Positions 44,347-54,533 of a stretch of 64,000 nt of DNA are shown piece by piece. Source of the stretch: JAAFJM01 sp964529175 (GTDB lineage Bacteria; Bacteroidota; Bacteroidia; UKL13-3); NCBI GenBank assembly GCA_964529175.1, contig CAZGVO010000008.1:124001-188000 (forward strand), given 5' to 3'. The first letter of the stretch is position 1. Each line of letters begins with the position of its first letter. A program made the position numbers and the translations under genes. Below the pieces are notes generated by a model. It was not told where the DNA came from and searched no databases. It saw nothing but the letters and a program-made list of their open reading frames with translations.

Positions 44347-44483
44347 TAATTGATATTGAGGTAAATACACGTAGTAATAATAAAATTACACAAAATTATA
44401 CAAAGGTGCATTAATACTTATATTTATCAGATACAACCTATTAATAAAAAGTTATTTTCGCCCCTTTGTAATAAATATAATAC

Positions 44484-45677
44484 ATGATAGAACTAGCAAG
44501 CCGATTAAATAGAATTGTAGAGTCGAACACTTTACGTATGGCTAAGTTAAGCCGCGAGCTTCAAGCACAAGGCAAAGATGTAATTAATTTAAGTTTAGGT
44601 GAACCTGATTTTCAAACACCTCAATTCATTAAAGATGCCGCTAAAAAAGCCATTGATGATGGTTTTACTTTTTATACACCAGTGGTAGGTTATTTAGATT
44701 TACGCCAAGCTATTAGCGAAAAGTTTAAACGTGAAAATGGTTTAGAGTATGCTCCAGACCAAATTGTAGTTTCTACTGGTGCTAAACAATCTATTATAAA
44801 TGTATTGTTAAGTTTGCTAAATGCTGGTGATGAGGTAATTATTCCAACTCCGTTTTGGGTTAGTTATTCAGAAATGGTTAAACTGAGCGAGGGTGTTCCT
44901 GTTTATGTTCATAGCAATGTAACGCAAGATTATAAACCAACTGCAGCGCAATTAGAAGCGGCAATTACCCCTAAAACCAAAGCATTCATTTTTTCATCGC
45001 CTTGTAATCCTACTGGTTCTGTTTTTACTAAAGACGAACTTTATAGTATTGCTAAAATGTTTGAAAAATATCCAAACATTTATATCATTTCTGATGAAAT
45101 ATATGAGCATATAAACTTTATTGGCAAGCACGAAAGCATTGGCCAGTTTGACTTTATTAAAGATAGAGTTATTACCATTAATGGTATGAGTAAAGGCTTT
45201 GCCATGACAGGCTGGCGTTTAGGTTATATTGGTGCTCCAAAAATAATTGCACAAGCTTGCGAAAAATTACAAGGTCAGTTTACTAGTGGTGCTAATTCTA
45301 TAGCTCAACGTGCTGCGCTTGCTGCATTGCAAGGCAGTTTGGAACCAACTTTAGAAATGACTAAAGCCTTTCACAGACGCAGAGACTTAGTGCTTGGCTT
45401 AATGAAAGAAATTGAAGGTTTTAAACTCAATATTCCCGGTGGTGCATTTTATGTTTTCCCTGATGTAAGTAGCTATTTTGGTAAATCAGATGGAACATCA
45501 ACTATTAATAATTGCGAAGATTTATGTATGTATATTTTGCATAATGCCAATGTTAGTATTGTAGGTGGCGACAGTTTTGGTGCACCAGAATGTGTTAGAT
45601 TTAGTTATGCTACTAGCGATGAAAAATTAGTAGAAGCTATTAAACGAATTAAAGAAGCACTTTCAAAACTAAAATAA
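44484..45677 (+). CDS. Pyridoxal-phosphate-dependent aminotransferase (aspartate aminotransferase-like, class I)
   Basis: A 397-residue fold-type I enzyme. Motifs are NLSLGEPDFQTP, STGAKQSIINV, SPCNPTGSVF, ISDEIYEHI (PLP-binding Asp) and MSKGFAMTGWRLGYI with the Schiff-base lysine at about residue 237. The C-terminal small domain ends with SFGAPECVRFSYATSDE carrying the carboxylate-binding Arg. This sequence type is usually annotated as aspartate aminotransferase; substrate is not proven. It lies 15 nt before the heptose kinase gene, and the two may be co-transcribed. Confidence 0.93.
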   Translation: MIELASRLNRIVESNTLRMAKLSRELQAQGKDVINLSLGEPDFQTPQFIKDAAKKAIDDGFTFYTPVVGYLDLRQAISEKFKRENGLEYAPDQIVVSTGAKQSIINVLLSLLNAGDEVIIPTPFWVSYSEMVKLSEGVPVYVHSNVTQDYKPTAAQLEAAITPKTKAFIFSSPCNPTGSVFTKDELYSIAKMFEKYPNIYIISDEIYEHINFIGKHESIGQFDFIKDRVITINGMSKGFAMTGWRLGYIGAPKIIAQACEKLQGQFTSGANSIAQRAALAALQGSLEPTLEMTKAFHRRRDLVLGLMKEIEGFKLNIPGGAFYVFPDVSSYFGKSDGTSTINNCEDLCMYILHNANVSIVGGDSFGAPECVRFSYATSDEKLVEAIKRIKEALSKLK

Positions 45678-45692
45678 CTGTTATTAGCGCTA

Positions 45693-46679
45693 ATGGGTAA
45701 TTTTAATAATTTAATTAATCAGTTCGAAAACATTCCAGTTCTCATTATTGGTGATGTAATGATAGATGCATATCTGTTTGGAAATGTTGAAAGAATATCG
45801 CCCGAAGCGCCCGTTCCAATTGTAGCTGTAAATAAAAAAGAAAGTAGGTTAGGAGGAGCTGCAAATGTGGCTCTAAACTTAGTTTCGTTAGGTGCTAAAC
45901 CTATTTTATGTTCTACCATTGGGAACGATGCCGAAGGAAACGAACTGATTGATTTATTGACCAAAAGCGATATAAACGCAACTGGAATTTTAAAGGATAA
46001 TGATAGAATTACTACTGTAAAAACCCGAGTAATTAGTCAAAATCATCAAATGTTGCGCATTGATAATGAAAGCACCAAATCATTAAGTGAAAGCCAAACT
46101 AATGCTTTAATAGCTAAAATTGAAGAGTTATTGCCTTTGGCTAAAATTGTAATTTTTGAAGATTATGATAAAGGTGTAATAACCGAAAATTTAATTGAAA
46201 AAGTTACCAATAAGGCCAATCAATTGGGTATTCCAACTGTAGTTGATCCTAAAAAACGTAATTTTACTTATTATAATAATGTAACCCTGTTTAAGCCAAA
46301 TTTAAAAGAGTTACGTGAGGGAATAAATGAACATTTTTCGTTACAAAACAAATCTAAATTTGAGCAAGTTTGCCAAAACTTAATGAGCAAAATGAACATC
46401 AAATATTTGTTTGTAACATTAAGCGAAAATGGAGTGATGATTACTAATGGCATTGAATTTACTTATATACCCGCACATTTACGTAAAATTGCAGATGTGA
46501 GTGGGGCAGGAGATACTGTAATTAGTGTGGCTTCTCTTTGTTTGGCATTAAATTTACCAATACATCAAGTTGCAGCTATTTCAAATTTGGCAGGGGGGTT
46601 GGTTTGTGAGGAAGTTGGTGTAATTCCAATTGATAAACATAAATTGAGTGCTGAACTGAACGAAGTTTTAAATGATTAG
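45693..46679 (+). CDS. hldE: D-glycero-beta-D-manno-heptose-7-phosphate kinase
   Basis: A 328-residue PfkB family kinase: GDVMIDAYLFGNVERISPEAPVPIV near the start, the RLGGAANVALNL segment that is typical of the HldE/RfaE N-terminal domain, and DVSGAGDT with the catalytic Asp at about residue 272. It phosphorylates heptose-7-phosphate on C1 for ADP-heptose synthesis. Only the kinase half of E. coli HldE is present, so the adenylyltransferase must be separate and is not in the window. This fits LptE in showing heptose-containing LPS. Confidence 0.9.
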   Translation: MGNFNNLINQFENIPVLIIGDVMIDAYLFGNVERISPEAPVPIVAVNKKESRLGGAANVALNLVSLGAKPILCSTIGNDAEGNELIDLLTKSDINATGILKDNDRITTVKTRVISQNHQMLRIDNESTKSLSESQTNALIAKIEELLPLAKIVIFEDYDKGVITENLIEKVTNKANQLGIPTVVDPKKRNFTYYNNVTLFKPNLKELREGINEHFSLQNKSKFEQVCQNLMSKMNIKYLFVTLSENGVMITNGIEFTYIPAHLRKIADVSGAGDTVISVASLCLALNLPIHQVAAISNLAGGLVCEEVGVIPIDKHKLSAELNEVLND

Positions 46680-46787
46680 TTAAAAGGTTACTTCAGCTAT
46701 TTTTATCCATAAAAAAACGCATTTCATACCATTTTCTTTTGTTACATTATTTAATTTATTAACTTCCACAATTACTCACTCTCTCAA

Positions 46788-46795
46788 TAAATTTG
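46788..46795 (+). promoter_or_regulatory. Promoter -7 box just before the TPR/DHp gene
   Basis: TAAATTTG matches TAnnTTTG and ends 3 nt before the ATG at 46799. If used, the mRNA is nearly leaderless. Confidence 0.4.
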
Positions 46796-46798
46796 GTA

Positions 46799-48421
46799 AT
46801 GATAAAAAGGTTAATTTTTTTAGCAATTTATTTGGTTGTTTTTGCTCCTCTTAAAGTTGGGGCACAAATGCAAAAAATAGATAGTATATGCAAACTAATT
46901 ATTAATGCTAAAGGCAATAAAAATTATCTTTCAGATACAAGTTATCTCAATTATATCAACGATTTAGCGGGTTTTTACAATTCAGTTAATCCTGATAGTA
47001 CCATTCATTTTGCAAAACAAAATATTGATTATTGTAAAGCAGCTAAATTTGAAAAAGGACAGGCCGAAGCAATGCGGGTTTTGGCTATGGGTTTAGCTTC
47101 TAAAAGCGAATATTTAGAAGCCATTAAATGGTATGATGAAGCATTAATTTTGGCTCAAAATGCACATTCTGAAAAAGTAATTTCAAAAATTTATAATGGT
47201 TTAGGTATTGTTTTTAAAAATTTAGGTAACTATGAAAAAGCCTTACAATTTCACTTTAAATCGTTAGCCATAAAAGAAAAACTAAACGATAGAAAAGCCA
47301 TTGCTAATAGCTTGGGAAATATTGCTATTATTTATAAAAACACCAAAGATTATAAGGATGCTTTAGAGAAATACGAACAATCTTTGATTATATTCAAATC
47401 ATTGAATGATAAACAGGGTATTGCAACCGCTTTAAATAATATTTCAAGTATTTATACTATCCAAAATAAGTACATTGAGTCTATAAAAGCTAATGAAGAA
47501 GCGCTAAAAATTCAAGATGAAATAGGTGATAATACCGGTAAAGCATTTAGTTTAGAACAAATTGGAATAAGTAATTTAAGACTAAAAAAATACAATGAAG
47601 CCATAAGTGATTTTGAAAAATCGTTGGCAATGAAACAAGCAATTGGTGATAAAAATGGTTCTTCTACTTCTTACAGATATTTAGCTTCTGTATACAAAGA
47701 AACCAAAGAATACAATAAGGCTTTATCTTTAATCAATAAATCATTAGATTTATCGTTAGCAATTGGCAACAAATTACAAATTGCAAACGCATACGATGAA
47801 ATGCACGAAATATACAAATGCTTAAAAATGAATGATTTGGCTTTGTTGGCTTTAGAAAACAGAATACTTTATGACGATAGTTTAGGAAATATTGAAATTG
47901 AAAAACAATTGATTCAACTTAAAACGCAATATGAGTACGAAACACGTGAAAAAATATTAATTGCAGAGCAACAACAAAAAGATTTGATTAATGATGAAAA
48001 GTTGAAAAAACAGTTTTTTGTTTTATTATTTACAATTCTGCTAGTTGTAATTGCTTCCATATTTATAGTTTTAACATTGCGTAGCAGAAAAAAACTAGAA
48101 GATGCTTACCATAAGCTTGAAAAAGCAAATAACGAAATTGCATTACTTAACGATGGCTTGAACGAAAAGGTTAAGGAACGCACCCAAACATTGGAGAAAG
48201 CAAACGAAAAATTGAAAAAATATTCGTTTACCAATAACCACGTGATTAGAAAACCAATTGCCAATATTTTAGGTATTATTAAGTTATTTAATTCCGAAAA
48301 AATTGATGATCCTATAAATATAACTTCTCTAGAATTATTGAAAGAAACTACCAAGGAGCTAGACGAAATTATTCATGAAATAAATAAAAATTTAGAAAAC
48401 GAAAGCAAGCAAAATAAATAA
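46799..48421 (+). CDS. TPR sensor protein with orphan histidine-phosphotransfer (DHp) segment and no ATPase domain
   Basis: A 540-residue protein. I use the ATG (MIKRLIFLAIYLVVF...) rather than the upstream TTG, giving a normal signal peptide ending in VGAQ. Residues 30-370 are about seven TPRs (KIYNGLGIVFKNLGNYEKAL, AIANSLGNIAIIYKNTKDY). A membrane helix lies at about 405-428. A coiled coil follows, then FTNNHVIRKPIANILGIIKL at about 478-497, which resembles the DHp helix of histidine kinases with the phospho-acceptor His. The protein ends about 45 residues later, with no HATPase. It would need another kinase to phosphorylate it, or it works by protein contact. Confidence 0.85.
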   Translation: MIKRLIFLAIYLVVFAPLKVGAQMQKIDSICKLIINAKGNKNYLSDTSYLNYINDLAGFYNSVNPDSTIHFAKQNIDYCKAAKFEKGQAEAMRVLAMGLASKSEYLEAIKWYDEALILAQNAHSEKVISKIYNGLGIVFKNLGNYEKALQFHFKSLAIKEKLNDRKAIANSLGNIAIIYKNTKDYKDALEKYEQSLIIFKSLNDKQGIATALNNISSIYTIQNKYIESIKANEEALKIQDEIGDNTGKAFSLEQIGISNLRLKKYNEAISDFEKSLAMKQAIGDKNGSSTSYRYLASVYKETKEYNKALSLINKSLDLSLAIGNKLQIANAYDEMHEIYKCLKMNDLALLALENRILYDDSLGNIEIEKQLIQLKTQYEYETREKILIAEQQQKDLINDEKLKKQFFVLLFTILLVVIASIFIVLTLRSRKKLEDAYHKLEKANNEIALLNDGLNEKVKERTQTLEKANEKLKKYSFTNNHVIRKPIANILGIIKLFNSEKIDDPINITSLELLKETTKELDEIIHEINKNLENESKQNK

Positions 48422-48425
48422 CTTA

Positions 48426-50501
48426 CTAAATGCTGTCTTTTAATAAATTATAAGTTTCGGTTTGGCTTCGCACTTTGCCTTCGCAATTACTAGCTTGGTA
48501 ATCATTTTCGCCATGTTCATTAATTTTTCGAGCTTTACAATTGTCGGCTAGTTGCAAATTAATAAAGGTTTTAATTGATTCTTTTACCTCGGTATTGTAA
48601 ATTGGAAAAGCACATTCAATGCGATTATTTAGGTTTCTGCTCATCCAATCGGCACTGGCTAAATACATCAGTTCATTACCATTATTTCCGAATATATATA
48701 CACGCGAATGTTCTAAAAAACGATCAATTATGCTAATTACCTCAATATTTTCGCTTAATCCGTTAACTCTTGGCACCAATGAACAAACTCCACGTACGAT
48801 CAATTGAATTTTTACTCCAGCTCTGCTAGCATCATATAGTTTTTTAATTACATCGTTATCTACCAAACTATTCATTTTAGCTATGATATAAGCAGGCTTG
48901 CCTGCTTTTTTATTAGCAGCCTCATTATCAATCATTTCCATAAATCTACGTTTCATATTATCTGGAGCTACCAATAAATGCTTGTAAATACCTCGTTTTA
49001 AGTTTAAAAATAACTGGTCACTAATCATTTCTAGCTCATTTGTTAAACGCTCGTCTTTGGTAAAAATGGCAAAATCGCTATAAATTCTGCTGGTAACACC
49101 ATTGTAATTACCTGTAGAAATATGGGCATATTTTACAGTGTGGTTATTTTCTTTTCGGTAAATCAGGCAAAACTTGGTATGTACCTTTTGTCCTGGTTTT
49201 CCAAAATGCACATGTGCTCCAGCCTCTTGTAATTGATTAGTCCAATAAATATTCGATTCTTCATCAAATCTTGCTTGTAACTCCATTAACACAATTACAA
49301 TTTTACCGTTTTTTATGGCATTTATCAACGCATTTACAACATTGCTATGTTTGGCCACACGGTAAAGTGTAATTTTTATGGTATGCACATTTGGGTCAAT
49401 AGCGGCTTCGCGCAATAAACGAATTAAATAATCGAATGATTGGTAAGGGTGATGCAGCAATACATCATGATTAGCAATTACATCAAATAAATTTTTGGCT
49501 TTATCTAATTCTTTAACACCTAATGCCGGCAGGTTTGGATAATAATCTTCGGGGCTGCCAACTTTTGGAAAATCCATAAAATCTTTAAAATTATGGTATT
49601 TACCACCCGCTACCATGTTTACATTTTTAAGCTCTAGTTTTTTTGCAAACAATTCTAACATAGGTTTGGGCATGGCTGCATCATACACAAATCTTGTTGG
49701 AACCCCACGCGAACGTTGTTTTAAACTTTTTTGAATTTTATCTAATAAAGTTACCGTGTAATCTCTATCGTCCGCATCCAATGTAAATTCAGCATCACGA
49801 GTAATTTTTATAATATATGCTTCGTAAGTATCGTAGTCAAATTGTTGAAAAATGCGACTTAAATTCAGTTTGATTATATCCTCTAAACAAATAATAAAGT
49901 TGCCATTTTCGTTGGTTGGTAATTGATAAAATCTATTTAAAATACCAACTGGAACTTCAATAATAGCATGTTTTGGGCTTAAAATATTTTTGCTATCGTT
50001 AAGCCTTACAGCTAGGTAAATTGATCTATCGCGTAAATGCGGAGTATGTCTTAAATCGTCAATTATAATTGGAAAAAGTAAGTTAATAATATTGGCTTTA
50101 AAATATTCTTTAACTTGTTGTTTTTGTTCATCATTTATCTGAGTATCGTTTACTAAAAATATTTTTTTAGCTGCCAAACTTGGCAAAATACTGTTTTGGT
50201 AAATATGGTTAAACCTATTTTGTAAGGTTTGGGTTTTAAGTTGAATGGCTTCTAATATTTCGTCAGGGCTATTTTGAACATCGCTAATGGCTTTTTTTCC
50301 ATTAACACGCTGCACTCTTCGTAATTGAGCTACGCGCACCCTAAAAAATTCGTCTAAGTTTGATGAAAAAATTGCTAAAAACTTAATCCGCTCCATTAGT
50401 GGAGTTGCTTCATTTTCAGCTTCTTGAAGTACACGTTCGTTAAAATAAAGCCAACTAATTTCTCGGTCTTTAAATAAATAGCCTTTGTGGGTTTTAATCA
50501 T
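48426..50501 (-). CDS. ppk1: Polyphosphate kinase 1
   Basis: A 691-residue PPK1, which makes inorganic polyphosphate from ATP and reverses this reaction. The N domain begins FKDREISWLYFNERVLQEAE with the usual MERIKFLAIFSSNLDEFFRVRV segment. The catalytic part has DPNVHTIKITLYRVA, and HISTGNYN with the phosphorylated His at about residue 459, and a second D-type motif IEVISIIDRFLEHSRVYIF. All catalytic regions look intact. It converges with the TPR/DHp gene, with stop codons 4 nt apart. Confidence 0.95.
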   Translation of the reverse strand: MIKTHKGYLFKDREISWLYFNERVLQEAENEATPLMERIKFLAIFSSNLDEFFRVRVAQLRRVQRVNGKKAISDVQNSPDEILEAIQLKTQTLQNRFNHIYQNSILPSLAAKKIFLVNDTQINDEQKQQVKEYFKANIINLLFPIIIDDLRHTPHLRDRSIYLAVRLNDSKNILSPKHAIIEVPVGILNRFYQLPTNENGNFIICLEDIIKLNLSRIFQQFDYDTYEAYIIKITRDAEFTLDADDRDYTVTLLDKIQKSLKQRSRGVPTRFVYDAAMPKPMLELFAKKLELKNVNMVAGGKYHNFKDFMDFPKVGSPEDYYPNLPALGVKELDKAKNLFDVIANHDVLLHHPYQSFDYLIRLLREAAIDPNVHTIKITLYRVAKHSNVVNALINAIKNGKIVIVLMELQARFDEESNIYWTNQLQEAGAHVHFGKPGQKVHTKFCLIYRKENNHTVKYAHISTGNYNGVTSRIYSDFAIFTKDERLTNELEMISDQLFLNLKRGIYKHLLVAPDNMKRRFMEMIDNEAANKKAGKPAYIIAKMNSLVDNDVIKKLYDASRAGVKIQLIVRGVCSLVPRVNGLSENIEVISIIDRFLEHSRVYIFGNNGNELMYLASADWMSRNLNNRIECAFPIYNTEVKESIKTFINLQLADNCKARKINEHGENDYQASNCEGKVRSQTETYNLLKDSI

Positions 50502-50648
50502 ACAAAACTTTGATAAATATTTTTTACTTCAAATAAACAATAAAAAATGAGGTTGTTTTTACCATCATTTAAACAACAAAGAAACAAAAAAGGTGAAAAT
50601 GTATACTAAATAAGAAGTGATGATAACAATTTAATAATGTATAAAATA

Positions 50649-50680
50649 AAAAATCCCGCCTTTTAAGGGGCAGGATTTTT
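50649..50680 (-). terminator. Intrinsic terminator of the DUF6580 gene
   Basis: AAAAATCCCGCC pairs with GGGGCAGGATTTTT with one mismatch. T-run on the minus strand, about 24 nt beyond the stop. Confidence 0.75.
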
Positions 50681-50703
50681 ATTGTATAGGCTTTTGTAAT
50701 ATT

Positions 50704-51228
50704 TTAGGCTTTTTCTTCTTTTAAGAAAGGCACATTAACACTTAGTAAATAAAACGAACCAAATAATACGCTGGTGTATAATAAATCACCTTTAACAGAG
50801 TTTTTGAAAAAAGGAATTGCACCAAAATAACTTTCCATTACACCAGCAAATGTGTGAGGGTATAATGTATTATCTGCAGTATATACAAATACAAAATTGG
50901 TAATTAAGAAAAATACAATAGAACCTAAAAGAGACGAACCAATAATTGAAACTGGGTTATTTTTATTAGTAACTAACATTCCAATTACACTAAATAAAGC
51001 TGTTGCAATGTAAACAGGAATCATTCCTGCGCCATAAAATCCAATAAAGTAATCACTAATAAATAACGCAATTATTGGTAATGCTACTGCCAAATATCTA
51101 TTAGCAATAAAAGCACCTGCAAATAAAGCTACTGCGCCCATTGGCGAAAAATTAGGAGCAAAAGGTAAAAAACGGCTAGCTGCTGCTAAAGCTACTAAAG
51201 CTACAATGGTTATAAATTTTCTATTCAT
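50704..51228 (-). CDS. DUF6580 family membrane protein
   Basis: A 174-residue protein from the ATG at 51226-51228 (MNRKFITIVALVALAAASRF...). An upstream start would prepend an irregular cysteine-rich stretch. It has five to six membrane helices and the family pattern RFLPFAPNFSPMGAVALFAGA, then LPIIALFISDYFIGFYG. These proteins resemble the S-components of energy-coupling-factor vitamin transporters, and some members lie near cobalamin genes; substrate is unknown. It has its own promoter and terminator. Confidence 0.82.
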   Translation of the reverse strand: MNRKFITIVALVALAAASRFLPFAPNFSPMGAVALFAGAFIANRYLAVALPIIALFISDYFIGFYGAGMIPVYIATALFSVIGMLVTNKNNPVSIIGSSLLGSIVFFLITNFVFVYTADNTLYPHTFAGVMESYFGAIPFFKNSVKGDLLYTSVLFGSFYLLSVNVPFLKEEKA

Positions 51229-51260
51229 TTTTAAAGTGCAATTATTAGTTTTAAAGATTG

Positions 51261-51291
51261 CGAAAGTAAACGATATACTTAAAAAACAAAA
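51261..51291 (-). promoter_or_regulatory. Probable promoter of the DUF6580 gene
   Basis: On the minus strand TACTTTCG (51261-51268, one mismatch to TAnnTTTG) is preceded at about 18 nt by TTTTG (51287-51291), a good -33 element. Confidence 0.45.
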
Positions 51292-51442
51292 GCATAAATT
51301 TAGTATTTCATCCACAGTGTGTGTATTTTGAATTGATTGTAGTAATCAGCCGTTTAATTAGTAATTAAGCCATTGAGCAATTTTTGTTGCTTAATTGTTT
51401 AGTAAATTATTCATATTGCAAGCAAATTATTTTAAAACAAAT

Positions 51443-54304
51443 ATGAAAAAACACTTTTTACTAGCTGGATTAGCAATTAGTTTAGGTTTAAATACCAACT
51501 TAATTGCTCAAACTCAGCCTGCAGCCACAGCTGGAACCGTTTTGGTTGAAAAGGTTGAAGCCAAACCAGGCGAATTAAAAATAGCTTACGAAAAATATAA
51601 GCTTCCTAATGGTTTAACACTAATTATTCACGAAGATCATTCTGATCCTTTGGTTCATGTTGAAGTAACTTACCATGTAGGTTCTGCTCGCGAAGCTGCT
51701 GGAAAATCAGGATTTGCGCATTTATTTGAGCACATGTTGTTTCAAGGTTCTGAACATGTAAAAGATGATGAACATTTTAGAATAGTTTCAGCTGCTGGAG
51801 GTGATATGAATGGAAACACTACCAGAGATAGGACTACCTACTTTGAAACTGTTCCTTCTAACTACCTGGAAACAGCGCTTTGGTTAGAATCTGATAGAAT
51901 GGGTTTTTTATTAGATTCATTAACTACTAAAAAATTTGAAATACAGCGCTCTACAGTTAAGAACGAAAAAGGTCAAAATGTGGATAATGTTCCTTACGGA
52001 AAAGTAGGCGAAATTCGCGACCAAAATATGTACCCAATGGAGCATCCATATAGTTGGCCAGTTATTGGTTACTTACGCGATTTGGATAATGCAACAATTG
52101 ATGACGTTAAAAATTTCTTCATGCGTTGGTATGCACCAAACAATGCTTCATTAATTATTAGTGGTGATGTTAACCCGCAAGAAGCTATTAAGTTAGTTGA
52201 AAAATATTTTGGCCCAATTCCAAAAGGACCAGAAGTGCGCAAGCAACGTGTAGAGCCTTTTAGATTAGCGGATAATAAATATGTAAATTATCCTGATAAA
52301 GTATTTTTCCCTTTAAATGAATACACTTGGCCTACTGTGGCTCAATATCATCCTGATGAGCCTGCTTTAGATTTCTTAGGCGGAATTTTAAGCCAAGGTA
52401 AAAACTCAATTTTTTATAAAAACTTAGTAAAACCTGAAAAAGTAGTTCAAGCACAAGCTTATAACCAAGGTTCAGAATTAGCAGGTGAGTTTAGCATTGA
52501 TTTATTAACTTTTCCAGGAAGTGAAGATAATGAAGAAAAATTATTAATGGAAACCCTTGCTGAATTTAATACTAAAGGAGTTTCAGATGAAGAAATTGCA
52601 GCTGCTTATGCTCAAATTGAAAATTCAGTTATTGGTGCTATGGAAAGTGTGGCTGGTCGTTCTTCGTTATTAATGTTCTTCCATTATATACACAATGGTA
52701 AATCGTATAATTTAACTGAAGAATTAGCACGTTATAAAAAAGTAACCAAAGAAGATGTAATGCGTGTGTTTAGAAAATACATTTACAATGTAAATTCTAA
52801 AACTGGTCAAAACTTTGTTAAAGTACGTGTATTCCCTAAAGATTTAAATGCAGCAAACAAACAAGAGTATGTGCACAAAGATCCAGAAATGCAAAAAGGT
52901 ACTAATGAGTTAGAATATAAAGGATTATCATACAATAAACCAAAAGATAATTTTGATAGAAGCGTTCATCCTACACCTGCTCCTGCTAAAAACGTAACAG
53001 TTCCTACCTATTGGCAAACAACTTTACCTAATGGTATAAAAATTATTGGTACTCGTTCTACTGAAACTCCTAACGTTGATATCACTATCAAAATGAAAGG
53101 TGGAAACATGGTTTTAGAGCCTAGTAAAACAGGTTTAGCAAGCTTAACTGCAAGCATGATGGGTGAGGCTACTCAAACTATGACTGGTGAACAATTGGAT
53201 GCTGCTATTCAAAAAATTGGTGGTGGATTTGGTTTCAGTGCAGGTTTTGATGCTACTTTTGCTAGTTTAGGCTGTCAGAAAAAAGATTTAGACGCTATGA
53301 TTAAATTATTTGAAGATGCTTTATTACATCCTAAATTTAATGCTGACGACTACAAACGTATTTCAAATCAAACTTACCAAAATGTGGAGCAAAGCTTACA
53401 AAACGCATCATTTGCAGGTAATGTAGTTTTCTCTAGATTAATGTATGGTAAAAACTCTATTCAAGGTGTACCTACAGGTGGAACTACCAAATCAATTAAA
53501 AGCTTTAGCATTAAAGATGTTCAAAATTACTACGATAAATACTACGCTCCTGATTATGCAACTGTAGTTGTGATTGGTGATTTAAGTCAAGAAGAAGTTT
53601 TAGCTAAATTAAGCTTCTTAAAAAGTTGGGGTAAGAAAAATGTAGTTTTACCTAAATTAGCTGCTCCTGTTCCTGTTGAGCAAACTCAAATTTATATTGT
53701 AGATAAATACAAAGCACCTCAATCGCAAATATTTGTTGGAACACCAGCTTTACCTTACGATTGGGATGGTAAATTCTACAAATCAAACTTAATGAACTTT
53801 ATATTAGGTGGAAACTTCAATAGCCGTTTAAATTCAAACTTACGCGAAGATAAAGGCTTTACATATGGTATTTACAGCCGTGTAAGTGGTAATGATTTTA
53901 ATGGAATTTGGGCTACTTCAGCTGGTGTTCGTGCTAGTTCTACTGATAGTTCTGTTCGCGAAATTATTAAAGAAATTAAATTATTACGCGAAAGAGGAAT
54001 TGATGATGAAGAATTAGCATTTATTAAATCTTCAATTGGTCAAAGCGATGCGTTAAAATACGAGTCAAATGGGGATAAAGCTGGATTTTTAAGCGGAATT
54101 GCTGATAGAAATTTACCAGCAGATTACCAAGCTCGTCAAAAAGCTATTTTAAACGCTTTAACTAAAGAAGAGGTAAAACAATTAGCTAACGATATAATTA
54201 ATCCTGATAAGTTAATTATAGTAGTAGTTGGCGATAGAGATAAAGTAACCGAACCATTGAAAAAACTAGGTTATAAAGTTACTGAAGTAAAAGCCAACGA
54301 CTAA
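51443..54304 (+). CDS. M16 family metallopeptidase (two-domain, secreted)
   Basis: A 953-residue protein from the ATG at 51443, which gives a signal peptide (MKKHFLLAGLAISLGLNTNLIAQ). The first M16 half has the inverted zinc motif HLFEH (His93, Glu96, His97), with the downstream Glu region in the following helix, and is predicted to be active. The second half, from about residue 530, lacks HxxEH and is the usual inactive partner domain (PQSQIFVGTPALPYDWDG and NFILGGNFNSRLNSNLRE). The pattern matches large periplasmic M16 peptidases of Bacteroidota. The substrate is unknown. A strong terminator follows. Confidence 0.93.
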   Translation: MKKHFLLAGLAISLGLNTNLIAQTQPAATAGTVLVEKVEAKPGELKIAYEKYKLPNGLTLIIHEDHSDPLVHVEVTYHVGSAREAAGKSGFAHLFEHMLFQGSEHVKDDEHFRIVSAAGGDMNGNTTRDRTTYFETVPSNYLETALWLESDRMGFLLDSLTTKKFEIQRSTVKNEKGQNVDNVPYGKVGEIRDQNMYPMEHPYSWPVIGYLRDLDNATIDDVKNFFMRWYAPNNASLIISGDVNPQEAIKLVEKYFGPIPKGPEVRKQRVEPFRLADNKYVNYPDKVFFPLNEYTWPTVAQYHPDEPALDFLGGILSQGKNSIFYKNLVKPEKVVQAQAYNQGSELAGEFSIDLLTFPGSEDNEEKLLMETLAEFNTKGVSDEEIAAAYAQIENSVIGAMESVAGRSSLLMFFHYIHNGKSYNLTEELARYKKVTKEDVMRVFRKYIYNVNSKTGQNFVKVRVFPKDLNAANKQEYVHKDPEMQKGTNELEYKGLSYNKPKDNFDRSVHPTPAPAKNVTVPTYWQTTLPNGIKIIGTRSTETPNVDITIKMKGGNMVLEPSKTGLASLTASMMGEATQTMTGEQLDAAIQKIGGGFGFSAGFDATFASLGCQKKDLDAMIKLFEDALLHPKFNADDYKRISNQTYQNVEQSLQNASFAGNVVFSRLMYGKNSIQGVPTGGTTKSIKSFSIKDVQNYYDKYYAPDYATVVVIGDLSQEEVLAKLSFLKSWGKKNVVLPKLAAPVPVEQTQIYIVDKYKAPQSQIFVGTPALPYDWDGKFYKSNLMNFILGGNFNSRLNSNLREDKGFTYGIYSRVSGNDFNGIWATSAGVRASSTDSSVREIIKEIKLLRERGIDDEELAFIKSSIGQSDALKYESNGDKAGFLSGIADRNLPADYQARQKAILNALTKEEVKQLANDIINPDKLIIVVVGDRDKVTEPLKKLGYKVTEVKAND

Positions 54305-54352
54305 TTTTATTTAAAGATTTGGAAAAGTCTTAATTTGAAGATTTCTTGATTT

Positions 54353-54390
54353 AAAAAGCCCTTTAAAACTGAAGTTTTAAGGGGCTTTTT
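54353..54390 (+). terminator. Intrinsic terminator of the M16 gene
   Basis: AAAAAGCCC...AAAACT pairs with AGTTTTAAGGGGCTTTTT, about 50 nt beyond the stop, followed by T-rich DNA. Confidence 0.8.
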
Positions 54391-54533
54391 CATGGGTTTT
54401 GTATATAGCTTTGAGTTATTTTAAATGTTTTGTTTTTAGTATTTTACAGAAATGTTTAAAGTTAACTTAGGTAAAAGATTAATAATTGCTAAAATTGAAA
54501 TTTAAACCCCAAAAATCAACAAACACAAAAAAG

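Noticed and set aside
50502..51442. Cobalamin riboswitch before the DUF6580 gene
   Set aside because: The 200-bp upstream region has no B12-box-like sequence or multi-stem fold that I could see.
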